This document shows, in pieces, positions 52,189 to 63,469 of a stretch of 64,000 nt of DNA. The translations under genes were made by a program, and so were the position numbers. The DNA is from an uncultured Methylophaga sp. (GTDB lineage: Bacteria > Pseudomonadota > Gammaproteobacteria > Nitrosococcales > Methylophagaceae). How positions within the stretch are numbered: position 1 is the first letter of the stretch; the number at the start of each line of letters is the position of its first letter. The stretch is from the NCBI RefSeq assembly GCF_947259025.1, contig NZ_CAMYKO010000004.1, positions 186,001 to 250,000 on the forward strand, written 5' to 3'. The notes under the pieces were generated by a model. That model worked only from the letters and a program-made list of their open reading frames with translations, was not told where the DNA came from and searched no databases.

Positions 52189-52604
52189 CCACGACCAGAA
52201 CCCTGCTGGGCTTCGATTTCGGCATGAAGAACATCGGCATTGCGGTGGGCCAGGAGCTGACCCGCACGGCCAATCCGCTCACCGCCATTAAGGCCCGTGA
52301 CGGTATTCCCGACTGGGAGCTAATTGCTCGACTGTTACAGGAATGGCAACCGGCACTGCTCGTCGTGGGTTTGCCGCTCAATATGGACGGCACCGAACAA
52401 ACAATGACCGCCGCCGCCCGCCGCTTTGGTAACCGCCTGCATGGCCGCTTCGGACTGCCGGTAGAATGGCAGGATGAAAGACTCACCACCTACGAGGCAC
52501 TGGATCAAATGGGGATCCGCAGTAAAATGGATTCCCGTCAGCGTAGCGACGTCGATCAGTTATCGGCACAACTCATACTTCAATCATGGCTGAATCAACA
52601 ATGA
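52185..52604 (+). CDS. ruvX: Putative pre-16S rRNA nuclease / Holliday junction resolvase
   Basis: A 139-residue RNase H-fold nuclease (YqgF). [20 protein letters not shown] is the first acidic motif, [18 protein letters not shown] the middle, and [11 protein letters not shown] with [13 protein letters not shown] the last. It overlaps the pyrR start by 4 bases. Confidence 0.93.
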   Translation: MTTTRTLLGFDFGMKNIGIAVGQELTRTANPLTAIKARDGIPDWELIARLLQEWQPALLVVGLPLNMDGTEQTMTAAARRFGNRLHGRFGLPVEWQDERLTTYEALDQMGIRSKMDSRQRSDVDQLSAQLILQSWLNQQ

Positions 52605-53131
52605 CCACCGCACTCTCACAAACGCAGATAGACGCTTTGCTGCAAAGCATGGCAGCCGATATCCGTGATCGCCTTGGCGACAGTAAACCTTTGCTTATTG
52701 GCATACACACCGGCGGCGTCTGGGTCGCCAAGGCACTGCAGAACATTCTGGGTGCGGAATTTTTCGATGCGCCGCTGGGCACGTTGAATATCGCCTACTA
52801 CCGTGATGACTTCACCCGCATCGGCATGCATCCACAGGTCACGCCCACCGATCTGCCATTCAGCGTTGATGGCCGCCATCTGCTGCTGGTTGATGATGTC
52901 TTGCTCAGTGGCCGCACCACCCGCGCTGCGCTTAATGAAATCTTCGATTACGGCCGACCGGCCAGTGTCACCCTCGCCGTGCTGGTGGAACGCAATGGCC
53001 GTGAGCTGCCGATTCAGCCCGATATTATCGGTGAGTCGATTGAGCTGGCCCGCGACAAGCACGTCAAACTGGTCAACAATAATGGCCTGCAGCTCGAATA
53101 CCGCACCAAGGGAGTGGTGAATGAAGAATAA
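52601..53131 (+). CDS. pyrR: PyrR bifunctional protein
   Basis: A 176-residue phosphoribosyltransferase-fold protein. The PRPP motif is [20 protein letters not shown], and the start is [20 protein letters not shown]. In Pseudomonas-type clusters PyrR precedes pyrB and regulates pyrimidine genes or acts as a uracil phosphoribosyltransferase. The ATG at 52601, overlapping the ruvX TGA, is preferred over an ATG 5 codons earlier. No pyr RNA attenuator was seen. Confidence 0.9.
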   Translation: MTTALSQTQIDALLQSMAADIRDRLGDSKPLLIGIHTGGVWVAKALQNILGAEFFDAPLGTLNIAYYRDDFTRIGMHPQVTPTDLPFSVDGRHLLLVDDVLLSGRTTRAALNEIFDYGRPASVTLAVLVERNGRELPIQPDIIGESIELARDKHVKLVNNNGLQLEYRTKGVVNEE

Positions 53132-54095
53132 CCAACTGACCGAAACCGGCCAGCTGCGACATTTCCTGACTATTGAAGGGCTGAAAAAGCCGCTGCTGAC
53201 CGAAATCATGGATCGAGCCGAACAGTTTTCCGGCATCACCAGCCGTCAGGTCAAAAAAGTCCCGATCCTGCGCGGTAAAACTATCGTTAATCTGTTTTTC
53301 GAAAATTCGACCCGCACCCGTTCCACCTTTGAGCTCGCCGCCAAGCGACTTTCTGCTGATGTGATGAACTTCAACATCAGCACCTCGGCTACCTCTAAGG
53401 GGGAAAGCCTGCTCGATACCCTGCACAATCTGGAATCCATGCACACTGATATGTTTGTGGTGCGCCATAATCAGAGCGGTGCCGCCGAGTTTATTGCCCA
53501 GCACGTGGCGCCACATGTCAGTGTGATCAATGCCGGTGACGGCTGTCATGCCCACCCCACTCAGGCGATGCTGGATATGTTTACCATCCGCCGTCACAAG
53601 CAGGAATTTCACAACCTGCGGGTCGCCATCGTCGGCGATATTCTGCATTCGCGGGTAGCGCGCTCGCAAATCCAGGCGCTGGCAACTTTAGGAGTCGGCG
53701 AAATCCGCGTGATCGGCCCTCAGACATTACTGCCTTCTGACTGCCAGACATTGGGCGTACACGTCTATCACGATATGGAAGCCGGCCTGGAAGGCGTGGA
53801 CGTGGTCATTATGCTGCGACTGCAACTGGAACGCATGCAGGGCGCGCTGCTGCCCAGTGCCCGTGAATACTTCCACTGCTACGGACTGACCGAAGACAAA
53901 CTCAAACTGGCCAAACCTGATGCCATTGTCATGCACCCCGGCCCTATCAACCGCGGCGTCGAAATCGCTTCCAGCGTGGCCGACGGGCCGCAATCAGTGA
54001 TTCTGGAACAGGTGACACACGGCATTGCCGTCAGAATGGCGGTAATGTCGATGGCACTCGGCTCCCAGTCAGAACAACACGAGATACATGCATGA
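53121..54095 (+). CDS. pyrB: Aspartate carbamoyltransferase catalytic subunit
   Basis: A 324-residue enzyme joining carbamoyl phosphate and aspartate. The carbamoyl-phosphate loop [18 protein letters not shown] is at residues 57-74, [12 protein letters not shown] is in the middle and [13 protein letters not shown] near the C-terminus. There is no pyrI; the pyrC'-type gene follows with a 4-base overlap, as in the pseudomonad dodecameric complex. Confidence 0.96.
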   Translation: MKNNQLTETGQLRHFLTIEGLKKPLLTEIMDRAEQFSGITSRQVKKVPILRGKTIVNLFFENSTRTRSTFELAAKRLSADVMNFNISTSATSKGESLLDTLHNLESMHTDMFVVRHNQSGAAEFIAQHVAPHVSVINAGDGCHAHPTQAMLDMFTIRRHKQEFHNLRVAIVGDILHSRVARSQIQALATLGVGEIRVIGPQTLLPSDCQTLGVHVYHDMEAGLEGVDVVIMLRLQLERMQGALLPSAREYFHCYGLTEDKLKLAKPDAIVMHPGPINRGVEIASSVADGPQSVILEQVTHGIAVRMAVMSMALGSQSEQHEIHA

Positions 54096-55369
54096 AGATC
54101 CGCATACAAAATGGCCGTGTGATTGATCCGGCCAGTCAGCTTGATGCCCGCCAGGATGTGTTTATTGACGATGGACGCATTGTGGCGATAGGCGAAGCCC
54201 CCGCTGGATTTAGCCCCGATAAGATCATTGATGCCACTGGCCTGCTGGTATTACCGGGGCTGGTTGATCTCAGTGCCCGTCTGCGAGAACCCGGACAGGA
54301 ACACACCGCGACCATTCTCAGTGAAACCTCGGCTGCTGCCGCGGGCGGCGTGACCACATTGTGCGTGCCACCCGACACCGACCCGGTAATCGATAACCCC
54401 GCTGTGGTGGAACTAATTGAAGATCGGGCCAAGAAATCGGCTCAGGCCATGGTGCTGACCATTGGCGCCATGAGCCAAAACCTGGACTCTGAACTACTGG
54501 CAGAAATGGCCCGGCTTAAAGCCGCCGGCTGCGTCGGTATCAGTAATGGCCTGTCGGCGATTAAAAACAGTGTGATTCTGCAACGGGCGATGGCCTATGC
54601 GGCCACATTGGATATGACTGTGTTTCTTAATGCCGCCGATCCCTGGTTGCAGCATCAGGGCTGTGTGCATGAAGGCACGGTCAGTGCCCGGCTGGGACTG
54701 GGCGGCATTCCTGAAAGCGCCGAAACTGTTGCTGTCAGCCGCGATTTAATCCTGATTGAACAAACCGGAGTACGCGCTCACTTTCATAATTTATCATGTG
54801 GTAAAGCGGTGAAATTGATTCGCGATGCACAAAATCGCGGGCTGCCGGTCACCGCCGATGTCAGTGCCCATCATCTACACCTATCGGAACATGATCTGGG
54901 CAATTACGATGCACTCAGCCATGTGCTGCCACCACTGCGCAGCATCCGTGACCGCGAACAGCTACAACAGGGCGTGCGTGATGGCGTGATCGCGGCGATT
55001 GCCTCACATCATCAACCGCTGGATCGGGATGACAAGCTGGGGCCGTTTGCTGAAACCCAACCAGGTATCTCCGGGCTGGAAACCTTGTTGTCATTAACGC
55101 TGAAACTGGTCGAAGATGATGAAATCGAGTTGCAGCGTGCAGTAGCCACTTTAACCTGTAATCCGGCTGATATTCTGGGCATTGATGCGGGTCAGCTTAA
55201 AGTCGGCGCGCGGGCGGATATCTGCCTGGTCGATCCCGATTCGGAGTTTGAGTGCCAGCCACTCAATTTTGTCAGCGCTGGCAAGAACAGCCCCTTTGCC
55301 GGCTGGCTGTTCAATCACCAGGTAAGCCATACCCTGTTCCAGGGCCGGCTGGTTTTTGAACGCGATTAA
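54092..55369 (+). CDS. Dihydroorotase-like protein PyrC', probably inactive
   Basis: A 425-residue amidohydrolase-fold protein of the pyrC' type. The metal motif DxHxH of active dihydroorotases is replaced by D59-L-S61-A-R63 ([13 protein letters not shown]), and the late catalytic Asp of the DHAPH motif is His (ASHHQPLDR). Loss of three metal and catalytic residues implies no activity. In Pseudomonas such a protein is a structural partner of PyrB, and an active PyrC should be elsewhere on the chromosome. Confidence 0.92.
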   Translation: MKIRIQNGRVIDPASQLDARQDVFIDDGRIVAIGEAPAGFSPDKIIDATGLLVLPGLVDLSARLREPGQEHTATILSETSAAAAGGVTTLCVPPDTDPVIDNPAVVELIEDRAKKSAQAMVLTIGAMSQNLDSELLAEMARLKAAGCVGISNGLSAIKNSVILQRAMAYAATLDMTVFLNAADPWLQHQGCVHEGTVSARLGLGGIPESAETVAVSRDLILIEQTGVRAHFHNLSCGKAVKLIRDAQNRGLPVTADVSAHHLHLSEHDLGNYDALSHVLPPLRSIRDREQLQQGVRDGVIAAIASHHQPLDRDDKLGPFAETQPGISGLETLLSLTLKLVEDDEIELQRAVATLTCNPADILGIDAGQLKVGARADICLVDPDSEFECQPLNFVSAGKNSPFAGWLFNHQVSHTLFQGRLVFERD

Positions 55370-55390
55370 CTTAAATTGAAGGACAGCAAC

Positions 55391-55576
55391 ATGCCAAAAC
55401 CTTTGTTAAGCCTCTTTATCGCTGCAGCCCTGTTACTGGGCCTCGCAGCCTGCAGCCCCGAAGTCGGCAGCGAGAAATGGTGCCAGCAGATGGAAAACAA
55501 AGCCAAAGGTGACTGGACAGCAAACCAGGCCGCCGATTACACCCAACATTGTATTTTCCGCACTGATGAGTCATAA
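55391..55576 (+). CDS. DUF3012 small lipoprotein
   Basis: A 61-residue lipoprotein. The signal ends at the lipobox GLAAC and the mature part begins CSPEVGSEKWCQQMENKAKG, with DWTANQAADYTQHC, all typical of DUF3012. Two further Cys may form a disulphide. The stop overlaps the HAD gene start by 11 bases. Its function is unknown. Confidence 0.88.
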   Translation: MPKPLLSLFIAAALLLGLAACSPEVGSEKWCQQMENKAKGDWTANQAADYTQHCIFRTDES

Positions 55577-56315
55577 GCTTTACGCGCTCGATTTCGACGG
55601 GGTGATCTGTGACAGCGCGGTCGAAACCGGCATGGCCGGCTGGCTGGTCGCGCGCAAGCTGTGGACCGATATGCCGGATGCCCCGCCTGCGGAAATGATG
55701 CAAGCCTTCCGCCAAGTGCGGCCGGTGATGGAAACCGGCTATGAAGCGGTACTCATTATGCGCCTGCTGTTTGAGGGCATGCAGCCGGACAGCTTGATGG
55801 CCGCCTTTCATCATCAGATTGAAGCTTTAATGATTCGTGATGAACTTGGCGTTGATGAACTCAAGCAATTATTTGGTACGACCCGTGACCAGTGGATTGC
55901 CGACGACTTTGACAGCTGGATCGAGATGAACCCGCTTTTCGACGGCATTGCTGACAAATTAAAACAGATCGACACAGATAGCAGCTATATCATCACCACT
56001 AAACAGGAACGCTTTGTCGATCATATTCTCAAAGCCAACCAGATTTCTTTCCCCCTGGCACAAATTTATGGGCTAGAGCGCAATCTGAGTAAACCACAGA
56101 TCCTCACTGATTTGAGCCTGGAACGGCCAGATGATGAGATTCTGTTTGTGGAAGATCGCCTGCCCACATTAATCAATGTGATTACTGATGACCGATTGGA
56201 CAAGATCCGGCTGTTTCTGGCCGACTGGGGTTATAACACCCGCCAGGATCGTGACAGCGCCGCCGATATCAAACGCATCAATACGCTCAGCCTGAAAGAC
56301 ATGCAGCAGCTCTGA
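55566..56315 (+). CDS. HAD-family hydrolase
   Basis: A 249-residue HAD phosphatase-like protein. The nucleophile motif is YALDFDGVICDSA at residues 6-18, and the acidic metal motif near the C-terminus is ILFVEDRLPTL. A large helical cap is predicted between about residues 20 and 110. The substrate is unknown. The ATG at 55566 gives the usual N-terminus. It converges with the 5-oxoprolinase gene, with almost no gap. Confidence 0.85.
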   Translation: MSHKLYALDFDGVICDSAVETGMAGWLVARKLWTDMPDAPPAEMMQAFRQVRPVMETGYEAVLIMRLLFEGMQPDSLMAAFHHQIEALMIRDELGVDELKQLFGTTRDQWIADDFDSWIEMNPLFDGIADKLKQIDTDSSYIITTKQERFVDHILKANQISFPLAQIYGLERNLSKPQILTDLSLERPDDEILFVEDRLPTLINVITDDRLDKIRLFLADWGYNTRQDRDSAADIKRINTLSLKDMQQL

Positions 56316-56316
56316 T

Positions 56317-59300
56317 TCAGCCTTTTAGCATGGCGCCGAAACCGCCGCCACCCGGTGTCAGAATCTCGATCTGATCACCCGCCGCCAGTTCCACCTGGGC
56401 ACAGGCAGTCAAGTCCTCCACCTCGCCTGTCCCACGAATGACGCGGTTACAGCCGGGCTGCCCGGCTTCACCGCCGTGCAGTCCGAAAGCCGGATACAAA
56501 CGGCCATTGGAGAGTATGCTGACGGTAACCGGCTCGGTAAACAATAAACGCCTGACTGCCCCCTCTCCACCCTGCCAGCGTCCTTGCCCGCCGGAGTTGG
56601 AGCGAATCGCATGGGCCACAATGCGAACCGGATAACGTGATTCCAGCACCTCCGGATCAGTCAGCCTGGAATTGGTCATCAGGCTCTGTATCACCGCAGT
56701 TCCGTCAAAGCCCCCTGTTAACTGGCCATTGTCATCATAATCACCGCCGGCACCACTGCCGCCCGCCAGGGTTTCGTAATACTGGTGTTGCTGATTACCA
56801 AAGGTCAGGTTATTCATGGTCGGCTGCGCCGAAGCCATCATGCCCAGCGCGCCATAAAGCGCATTGGTAATACAGGTTGAGGTTTCAACATTGCCGGCTA
56901 CTACCGATGCCGGGTAAAGCGGGTTGAGCATACTGCCTTCGGGGATGATCAGGCTGAGCGGTTTCAGACAGCCCGCGTTCAATGGGATCTCATCGTCCAC
57001 CAGCGTACGGAATACATAAAGCACGGCAGCAATCGCCACTGCCCGCGGTGCATTGAAATTATTCTGCTGCTGCTCACTGGTGCCAGTGAAATCAATCTCC
57101 GTTGTCGCTGCCGCCCTGTTAACGCGGATTGCTACCTGGATTTGACTGCCATTATCCAGGCTGACTTTGAACTGGCCGTCTCTGAGTCGGTGAATGACGC
57201 GGCGCACCGCCTGCTCAGCATTATCCTGCACATGTTGCATATAGGCCTGCACCACGGACAGGCCGTAATCGGCGCACATTTTCCGCAAAGCCTGCACCCC
57301 GTTTTCATTGGCGGCAATCTGCGCCCGCAGATCAGCAAGGTTCTGGGCAATATTGCGTGCCGGATAGCGGCCCTGTTGCAATAAATCCGTTAACGCCTGC
57401 TCAAGAAACTGCCCTTTGCTAACCAGCTTAAAATTCGCTATTCGAACGCCTTCTTCGTCGATATGCGTCGAAAATGGCGGAATTGAACCAGGCGTCATGC
57501 CACCTACATCAGCATGATGGCCGCGACTGCCAACATAAAATGCCGGCTCTGAATGGCCCGGCAGAAACACCGGCGTGATTACCGTCATATCCGGCAGGTG
57601 GGTGCCGCCGTGGTAGGGATCATTGAGTAAAAACACGTCACCGGCTGCTATCGTGCCGCGATTGGCTTCGATCACCGACTTTATGCTTTCCCCCATCGAG
57701 CCCAGATGCACCGGCACATGGGGTGCGTTGGCAATCAGCTGGCCTTCTGCATCAAACAAGGCACAGGAAAAGTCGAGCCGCTCTTTAATATTGACCGACA
57801 GGGCTGTGTTTTGCAGTTGCAGGCCCATCTGCTCGGCAATATTCATAAACAGGTTATTGAAGACCTCCAGCATCACCGGATCAGCCTCGGTACTGACCGC
57901 CGCGTGACCAACCTCGCTGACCTGAGTCAACAGTAGATGCTGGTATTCGTTCACCTCGGCCTGCCAGCCGGGTTCAATCACCGTGGTGGCATTTTTTTCC
58001 ACCAAGATCGCAGGGCCGTTAATCTTATCGCCTGCTTGCAGTTTGTCGCGTGCTATCAAGGCGGCCTGATACCAGTCACCATTGCTGTAAAACTGCACGG
58101 TTTTTCCACTCGGCAACGCGCGCCCGGCTTGCACGGTTTGTTTTTGCTCTTCGTCTGCGGCCGACTTTAACAAGGCTTCGACGGAAATCGCATCAACAAT
58201 CAGGCGCTTGTCGGGGAGCAGGAAAGAGAAGCGCTGCTGGTAAGCCTCATTAAAGGCATCGCTTATCTGCTGCAAGCTGCCATAAGGCACGATCATCGCG
58301 GTATCACTGTCCTGGTAGCGCACATGCAGGCGCTGTTTCAGCTGCAGGTCTCCGCCATCCACATACTGCATTTTCAACTCGGATTCCGCCTGTTGACTGA
58401 GTTCACTCAGTTCGGTCTCAAGCTGCGGCAAGGTCGCCTTATTCAGTTCATAGTCGAGCGTTTTTTCACGGATCAGGCTTTGATCAGCGAGGCCCATGCC
58501 ATAGGCACTGAGCACACCGGCAAAGGGATGAATCAGAATTTGTTTGATGCCCAATGCCTGGGCGACCAGGCAGGCATGCTGGGCACCGGCACCGCCAAAA
58601 CACTGCATCAGATAGCGGGTGACATCATAGCCGCGTGCCACCGAAATCTTTTTGATCGCATTGGCCATCTGCTGCACGGCAATACGAATAAAGCCCTCGG
58701 CCACCGCTTCGGCGGCCAGCCCGGTGTCAGTGGCCAGCTTCGTGAATTTCGTTTCCACCACCGACTTATCCAGCGGCTGGTTGGCTTCCGGCCCGAATAC
58801 CGCGGGGAAAAATTCAGGCTGAATTTTACCCAGCATCAGGTTGGCATCGGTGACGGTCAGCGGTCCGCCACGACGGTAACTGGCCGGACCCGGGTTGGCA
58901 CCGGCACTTTCCGGCCCCACTCGTAAGCGGGCACCGTCATAGTGCAGAATCGAGCCGCCACCAGCAGCGACAGTATGGATCCGCATCATCGGTGCCCGCA
59001 TCCGCACCCCGGCCACTTGGGTTTCAAACTCGCGCTCAAACTCACCGGCATAATGCGAGACATCGGTCGAGGTGCCGCCCATATCAAAGCCGATAACCCG
59101 GTCAAAGCAGGCGGTTTCTGCGGTACGCGCCATGCCCACGATACCACCCGCCGGCCCTGACAGAATCGCATCCTTGCCCTGGAACTGATGAGCATCCGTC
59201 AAACCGCCCGAGGACTGCATAAAAAACAAAGGCACGCCCGGCATCTGCTCTGCCAGTTGATCAACGTAACGGCGCAGAATCGGCGACAGGTAGGCATCGA

Positions 59301-59940
59301 CCACGGCCGTATCACCACGGCTAACCATTTTGATCATCGGACTGACCTGGTGCGAACAACTGATCTGACTGAAACCGATAGCCTGCGCCAGCTCTCGCGC
59401 CTGCCGCTCATGCTGGTGATAGCGATAGCCATGCATAAACACAATCGCCAGCGAGCGATAACCCTGCTGGTACAAAGCCTTTAACTGCTGGTCCAGTGCC
59501 CCTTTATCAAGCGCTTTCAGCACCTCTCCCTGGGCACTGATCCGCTCATCAGCTTCAACCACGGAATGGTAGAGCAACTCGGGACGCTGGATATGCCGGT
59601 CAAACAGACGCGGCCGGTTCTGATAGGCAATCTGCAATGCATCGCGGAAACCTTTTGTGGTCAGCAGCGCGGTTTTCTCGCCTTTGCGTTCCAGCAGGGC
59701 ATTGGTGGCCACGGTAGTGCCCATTTTGACCGAGCTGACCCGCTCGGCCGGGATCAGTTCATCCTTAGCTAAGCCCAGCAGAAAGCGAATACCAGCCACA
59801 GCAGCATCAGGGTATTGCTCGGGATTCTCGGATAGCAGTTTATGGGTGATGAGATCACCATCAGGCCGGCGGGCAACAATATCGGTAAATGTGCCGCCGC
59901 GATCAATCCAGAACTGCCATTTCGGTGTTGAAGCTGTCAT
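56317..59940 (-). CDS. Fused 5-oxoprolinase / hydantoinase (HyuA-HyuB type)
   Basis: A 1207-residue ATP-dependent amidohydrolase with HyuA (about residues 1-670) and HyuB (about 690-1207) in one chain, as in eukaryotic OPLAH. The N-terminus has [19 protein letters not shown] and the ATP motif [13 protein letters not shown] with HTVAAGGGS. HyuB begins [20 protein letters not shown] and has [16 protein letters not shown]. It probably opens the ring of 5-oxoproline, or a related hydantoin. The ATG at 59940 gives a standard N-terminus; another is 6 codons upstream. Confidence 0.92.
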   Translation of the reverse strand: MTASTPKWQFWIDRGGTFTDIVARRPDGDLITHKLLSENPEQYPDAAVAGIRFLLGLAKDELIPAERVSSVKMGTTVATNALLERKGEKTALLTTKGFRDALQIAYQNRPRLFDRHIQRPELLYHSVVEADERISAQGEVLKALDKGALDQQLKALYQQGYRSLAIVFMHGYRYHQHERQARELAQAIGFSQISCSHQVSPMIKMVSRGDTAVVDAYLSPILRRYVDQLAEQMPGVPLFFMQSSGGLTDAHQFQGKDAILSGPAGGIVGMARTAETACFDRVIGFDMGGTSTDVSHYAGEFEREFETQVAGVRMRAPMMRIHTVAAGGGSILHYDGARLRVGPESAGANPGPASYRRGGPLTVTDANLMLGKIQPEFFPAVFGPEANQPLDKSVVETKFTKLATDTGLAAEAVAEGFIRIAVQQMANAIKKISVARGYDVTRYLMQCFGGAGAQHACLVAQALGIKQILIHPFAGVLSAYGMGLADQSLIREKTLDYELNKATLPQLETELSELSQQAESELKMQYVDGGDLQLKQRLHVRYQDSDTAMIVPYGSLQQISDAFNEAYQQRFSFLLPDKRLIVDAISVEALLKSAADEEQKQTVQAGRALPSGKTVQFYSNGDWYQAALIARDKLQAGDKINGPAILVEKNATTVIEPGWQAEVNEYQHLLLTQVSEVGHAAVSTEADPVMLEVFNNLFMNIAEQMGLQLQNTALSVNIKERLDFSCALFDAEGQLIANAPHVPVHLGSMGESIKSVIEANRGTIAAGDVFLLNDPYHGGTHLPDMTVITPVFLPGHSEPAFYVGSRGHHADVGGMTPGSIPPFSTHIDEEGVRIANFKLVSKGQFLEQALTDLLQQGRYPARNIAQNLADLRAQIAANENGVQALRKMCADYGLSVVQAYMQHVQDNAEQAVRRVIHRLRDGQFKVSLDNGSQIQVAIRVNRAAATTEIDFTGTSEQQQNNFNAPRAVAIAAVLYVFRTLVDDEIPLNAGCLKPLSLIIPEGSMLNPLYPASVVAGNVETSTCITNALYGALGMMASAQPTMNNLTFGNQQHQYYETLAGGSGAGGDYDDNGQLTGGFDGTAVIQSLMTNSRLTDPEVLESRYPVRIVAHAIRSNSGGQGRWQGGEGAVRRLLFTEPVTVSILSNGRLYPAFGLHGGEAGQPGCNRVIRGTGEVEDLTACAQVELAAGDQIEILTPGGGGFGAMLKG

Positions 59941-60056
59941 GCCACAAGGATAATGCAAAAGCCGGATTATAACGGCTATTCAGCAGCAGACCTATCCAGA
60001 ACCTGAAGCAGCTTCAGAAAAGCGTTGAGCGCTTAATTTAAATCAGGCCGTCAGGC

Positions 60057-62969
60057 TTACCATTGATAGCGATAGCCAGCCCTGATTTGCTGATCCTGCT
60101 CCGTGCCGGAAAACTCGCCCTCATAGGCAACACTCAGCGAAGCGCGCTCGCCCAGTGCCATAGCCACGCCGGTGCCGAGTAACAACCGGTCGCGATCCAG
60201 ATCCGCGCCATCCACCTCGAAACTAGCCACGCGGTTATTGACAAACCCCGCCTGGGTTCGGGCCTTATCATCGCCAAACTCATGCAGCCAGGCAGCATTA
60301 AGGTGCCAGACCAATGAGCGGTTTTCTGCGCTGCTTAAGAACTGCTCAAAACGCAGCCCTGCCCGTGACTGAATTGACTCCAGCGACTCACTGGACACAT
60401 CCAGATTGGCGGCGCCGGCACCGGACTCGCTGAATGACTCGCGGTCACTGTAGGCATAATCCAGCCCGATGTAGGGCGTCAGCATTATCTTATGCTTAAG
60501 CAAAAAGCTGTGACCGCCTTCGATACCGGCGAAAAAAGCCGTGGTATCGTAATCCGACTCTGCAGTCTGGCGGCCGCCCACATTAATCCGTCTCTCACTG
60601 TCACTGCCATACCAGCCCAGACCGCTGTAGCCTTGCATGTAATAGGCGTCTTTATCCCAGCGGGAATAGAGGGCTGCCTCGACCCCGTCCATATCGGTCG
60701 AGCCTGCCGCAAAACGGGCGTCAGACTGGGTATAACTGAGCGCGGCACCCAGCAGCCAGTCAGCATTTAACTGTTGATCCAGACCCAGCGATAGACCGGC
60801 ATAGTGATAATCCATACCGCTGGCATTGCCGTCACCATCGACATCACCTTCACCGTAAACCGGGGTAAACCAGTATTGGCTGCCTTGTTGCGCTTGCGTA
60901 TCGACGGCGTTCAACGCGGCTATGGGCGTATCCAGGCTCGCCAACTGCAGCGATGAGCCAGCGTCAAGGCCTGCCACACGGGTCGCCGGGTGTTGACTGC
61001 GCTGCACACTACGACTACTGAGCAGGCGGCCAAAGCGCTGCTGACTCTGTCGGGACAGTAACAGGCTGTTTCCGAGGCCCACGCCCGAGAGCTGGTCAAA
61101 GGCATCACGGGCCGCCGCACGACTGAGCACCGTGATTTCGCCCAGCAAATCCTGCATGCCGTTGGAAGCGCCACCGTCACTCAGCGTTTGCAAGGTCTGA
61201 CCCACGGCAAGCTGGTTGGGCGTCCCGGCCACAGCAGTAAAATCATTAGCGTTACGCACCAGACTCAATGTGACATCGGTGGCGCTATAACTGAGGCTGG
61301 CATCGAGAAAGGCAAAGTTCACATTATCCACGCTGACACCTGTAAAGCTGTTGCTGATACTGCCTGCCTGCAGAATGGTGTAATCGGTAGAATCGGCATA
61401 GCTGCCCGCCTCCGGCAGAACCGATACCCGCGCGCCGCTGAGATCGGCATTACCGCTGGCAACAATCCTGTCGCTGTTACCGGCGTCAGCCACTTCCACC
61501 TCATAGACACCGCTGCTGAAATCCACATTGCCGGACACAGTCATGGTGCCGATGGAATTACCCGGTGCCAGGGTACCGCCGTTCAGAGTGATATCGCCCA
61601 GCGTACCGCTGCCACCAAGACTGCCGCCGGTGTTAACGGTAGTGGCGCCGACTAGGGTGCCGTTCACCGCGAGCAGCCCGCTGTTAACAGTTGTGGTGCC
61701 GGTGTAGCTGTTATTGCCTGTCAGCGTCAGTGTGCCGCTGCCGGATTTGGTGACATCAACCGCGGTCGCACTTTCCGCCAGGCTTCCACTAAAAATAGCG
61801 CTATCGCTACCTTGCACATCAAATGTGAAGCCCGGAAAACTGTCAGGGAAAGTAACCGTTTCATTATTGGTCTCGCCATCGCCCAGTGTGACCTGGGTGC
61901 GGAAACTATCGGCTACCACATCGTTACCGTCACCGGCATCCAGCGAGACAACAGAAAAGAGCTCGCCATCACTGCCCAGGCTGCCTGTACCCGGGGTAAA
62001 GCTGCCGGCGTTGCCGTCACCACCATCATTGCTGATCAGAATATGCTGCGTTTGGATCGGCAGATCATCGAGATCGCCAAGGGCAACCACATCCAGCGTG
62101 ACATCATCCAGCGTCATATTGCCGTTCACATTGATGGTATCGGAAACGCCGCTGCTATCCACTTCAAAAAGCAACGTTGAGCCGGAATTTGCAAGCAGAT
62201 CAGCGGTATTAATACTATCAATCGAGTTACCCGGTGCCAGGGTGGCGCCACTCATCAGGGTTACTGACCCCAGCGTGCCACTACCTCCCAGCGTTGCGCC
62301 GCTGTTAACGGTGGTGGCTGAGTTAGCGATAGAGCCATTCACTAACAAGGTGCCGTCATTGATGGTGGTATCCCCTCGATAGTCGTTATTCGCAGTTAGG
62401 GTTAAAGTGCCACTGCCGTTTTTTATAAGCCCCAGTTTATTGTTGGCAATAGCATCACTTATTTGACCCGTCACTCTGGTATCGCCTGCACCGGTAAAAG
62501 TCAGTTCACTCGCACTAAAACCTACATAAGCAAGCGTCGTTCCAATATCAAGCCCGCCGGTGCCGGCATCCCAAGTTAGGGATTGAAAGAACGCAATTTG
62601 GTATAAATTGAGCGTTTGTCGCTGACCGGACTGGTTATTCACACCGGAATCCAGACCCAGCCCATTCGACCCCGACAACTCAAATGCTCCAGCGCCAGCA
62701 TCAAAACTAAGATTGTTGATATTATTAAAACCGGCACTGTCCGTATCCGGATTAATGATTTCTCCTGCCCCCGTAAATACCAGATCATCTCCATCCACTG
62801 GTACGGTGTCGGTATCCCAGTTGGCTGCCGTTGACCAGTTATTATCCGCCCCGCCGCTATCCCAGGTCACGGTATCGGCCTGAGCTGCCGAACATAACAA
62901 TAAAGAAGTGGAGAAAACGGTTACGGATAAACGTTTCAGTTCGTTGTGAGGCGTTGATTTGGAGGACAT
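60057..62969 (-). CDS. Autotransporter with PATR repeats and beta-barrel
   Basis: A 970-residue type V secreted outer-membrane protein. The signal (about 31 residues, ending in AQA) precedes a passenger with two autotransporter-associated strand repeats, GSGTLTLTANNDYRGDTTIN and GSGTLTLTGNNSYTGTTTVN, plus GATLGGSGTLG units. The C-terminal ~270 residues form the barrel, with MDYHYAGLSLGLDQQL and the final YRYQW (Trp end). Passenger function is not recognisable; adhesion is a common role. A decayed copy of barrel sequence lies directly upstream. Confidence 0.93.
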   Translation of the reverse strand: MSSKSTPHNELKRLSVTVFSTSLLLCSAAQADTVTWDSGGADNNWSTAANWDTDTVPVDGDDLVFTGAGEIINPDTDSAGFNNINNLSFDAGAGAFELSGSNGLGLDSGVNNQSGQRQTLNLYQIAFFQSLTWDAGTGGLDIGTTLAYVGFSASELTFTGAGDTRVTGQISDAIANNKLGLIKNGSGTLTLTANNDYRGDTTINDGTLLVNGSIANSATTVNSGATLGGSGTLGSVTLMSGATLAPGNSIDSINTADLLANSGSTLLFEVDSSGVSDTINVNGNMTLDDVTLDVVALGDLDDLPIQTQHILISNDGGDGNAGSFTPGTGSLGSDGELFSVVSLDAGDGNDVVADSFRTQVTLGDGETNNETVTFPDSFPGFTFDVQGSDSAIFSGSLAESATAVDVTKSGSGTLTLTGNNSYTGTTTVNSGLLAVNGTLVGATTVNTGGSLGGSGTLGDITLNGGTLAPGNSIGTMTVSGNVDFSSGVYEVEVADAGNSDRIVASGNADLSGARVSVLPEAGSYADSTDYTILQAGSISNSFTGVSVDNVNFAFLDASLSYSATDVTLSLVRNANDFTAVAGTPNQLAVGQTLQTLSDGGASNGMQDLLGEITVLSRAAARDAFDQLSGVGLGNSLLLSRQSQQRFGRLLSSRSVQRSQHPATRVAGLDAGSSLQLASLDTPIAALNAVDTQAQQGSQYWFTPVYGEGDVDGDGNASGMDYHYAGLSLGLDQQLNADWLLGAALSYTQSDARFAAGSTDMDGVEAALYSRWDKDAYYMQGYSGLGWYGSDSERRINVGGRQTAESDYDTTAFFAGIEGGHSFLLKHKIMLTPYIGLDYAYSDRESFSESGAGAANLDVSSESLESIQSRAGLRFEQFLSSAENRSLVWHLNAAWLHEFGDDKARTQAGFVNNRVASFEVDGADLDRDRLLLGTGVAMALGERASLSVAYEGEFSGTEQDQQIRAGYRYQW

Positions 62970-63126
62970 ACTGACAATAACCGTGCAAGAAAAAGCAATG
63001 GCTCATGATAGGCGGCCCCGTTGCGCTGTGATAGTCTCTGATCAGTGACACTTTTGCCCGCAATATCGCAGTAAGCTCATGGAAGACTCTCAAAAACAGG
63101 CCATTCACCGGCTCTGGGATAAGATG

Positions 63127-63361
63127 ACCGCCAAACTCATGCGGCCAGGCGGCATTAAGATGCCAGACTAGTGATCGGTTTTCTGCGCTGTTTAAGAACT
63201 GCTCGAAACGCAGCCCTGTCCGTGACTGAGTTGACTCAAGCGACTCACTGGACACATCCAGATTGGCAGCACTGGCACCGGATTCGCTGAATGACTCGGG
63301 GTCACTACAGGCATAACCCAGCCCGATATCGGGCTCAGCATTATCATTTTCTTAAGTACAA
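63127..63361 (-). pseudogene. Decayed duplicate of the autotransporter barrel
   Basis: This stretch matches positions 60271-60494 of the intact autotransporter gene at high identity, on the same strand. The reading MSSESLESTQSRTGLRFEQF aligns with the SSESLESIQSRAGLRFEQF of the intact protein, with changes in the next residues (NSAENRSLVWHLNAAWPHEF). Upstream parts (VMPVVTPSHSANPVPVLP) have lost the frame. It has no start, barrel end or neighbouring passenger and is a remnant. Confidence 0.85.
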
Positions 63362-63469
63362 AGCATAAGCGCATGAACCTATGCTTCTAAAACATCAATT
63401 GCTTGTTTGTCCGAGTAGTCGGGGGTATCGAATAAACATGCGATTTCAGTACACAACAAGGCTATTTTC

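Noticed and set aside
52586-53131. PyrR start at 52586
   Set aside because: The ATG at 52601 overlaps the ruvX stop as ATGA, which is the pattern used by the neighbouring genes.
62857-63255. A 132-codon ORF upstream of the autotransporter
   Set aside because: Its first 40 residues match the barrel but the rest runs into the promoter and signal region of the intact gene; it is a remnant rather than a gene.
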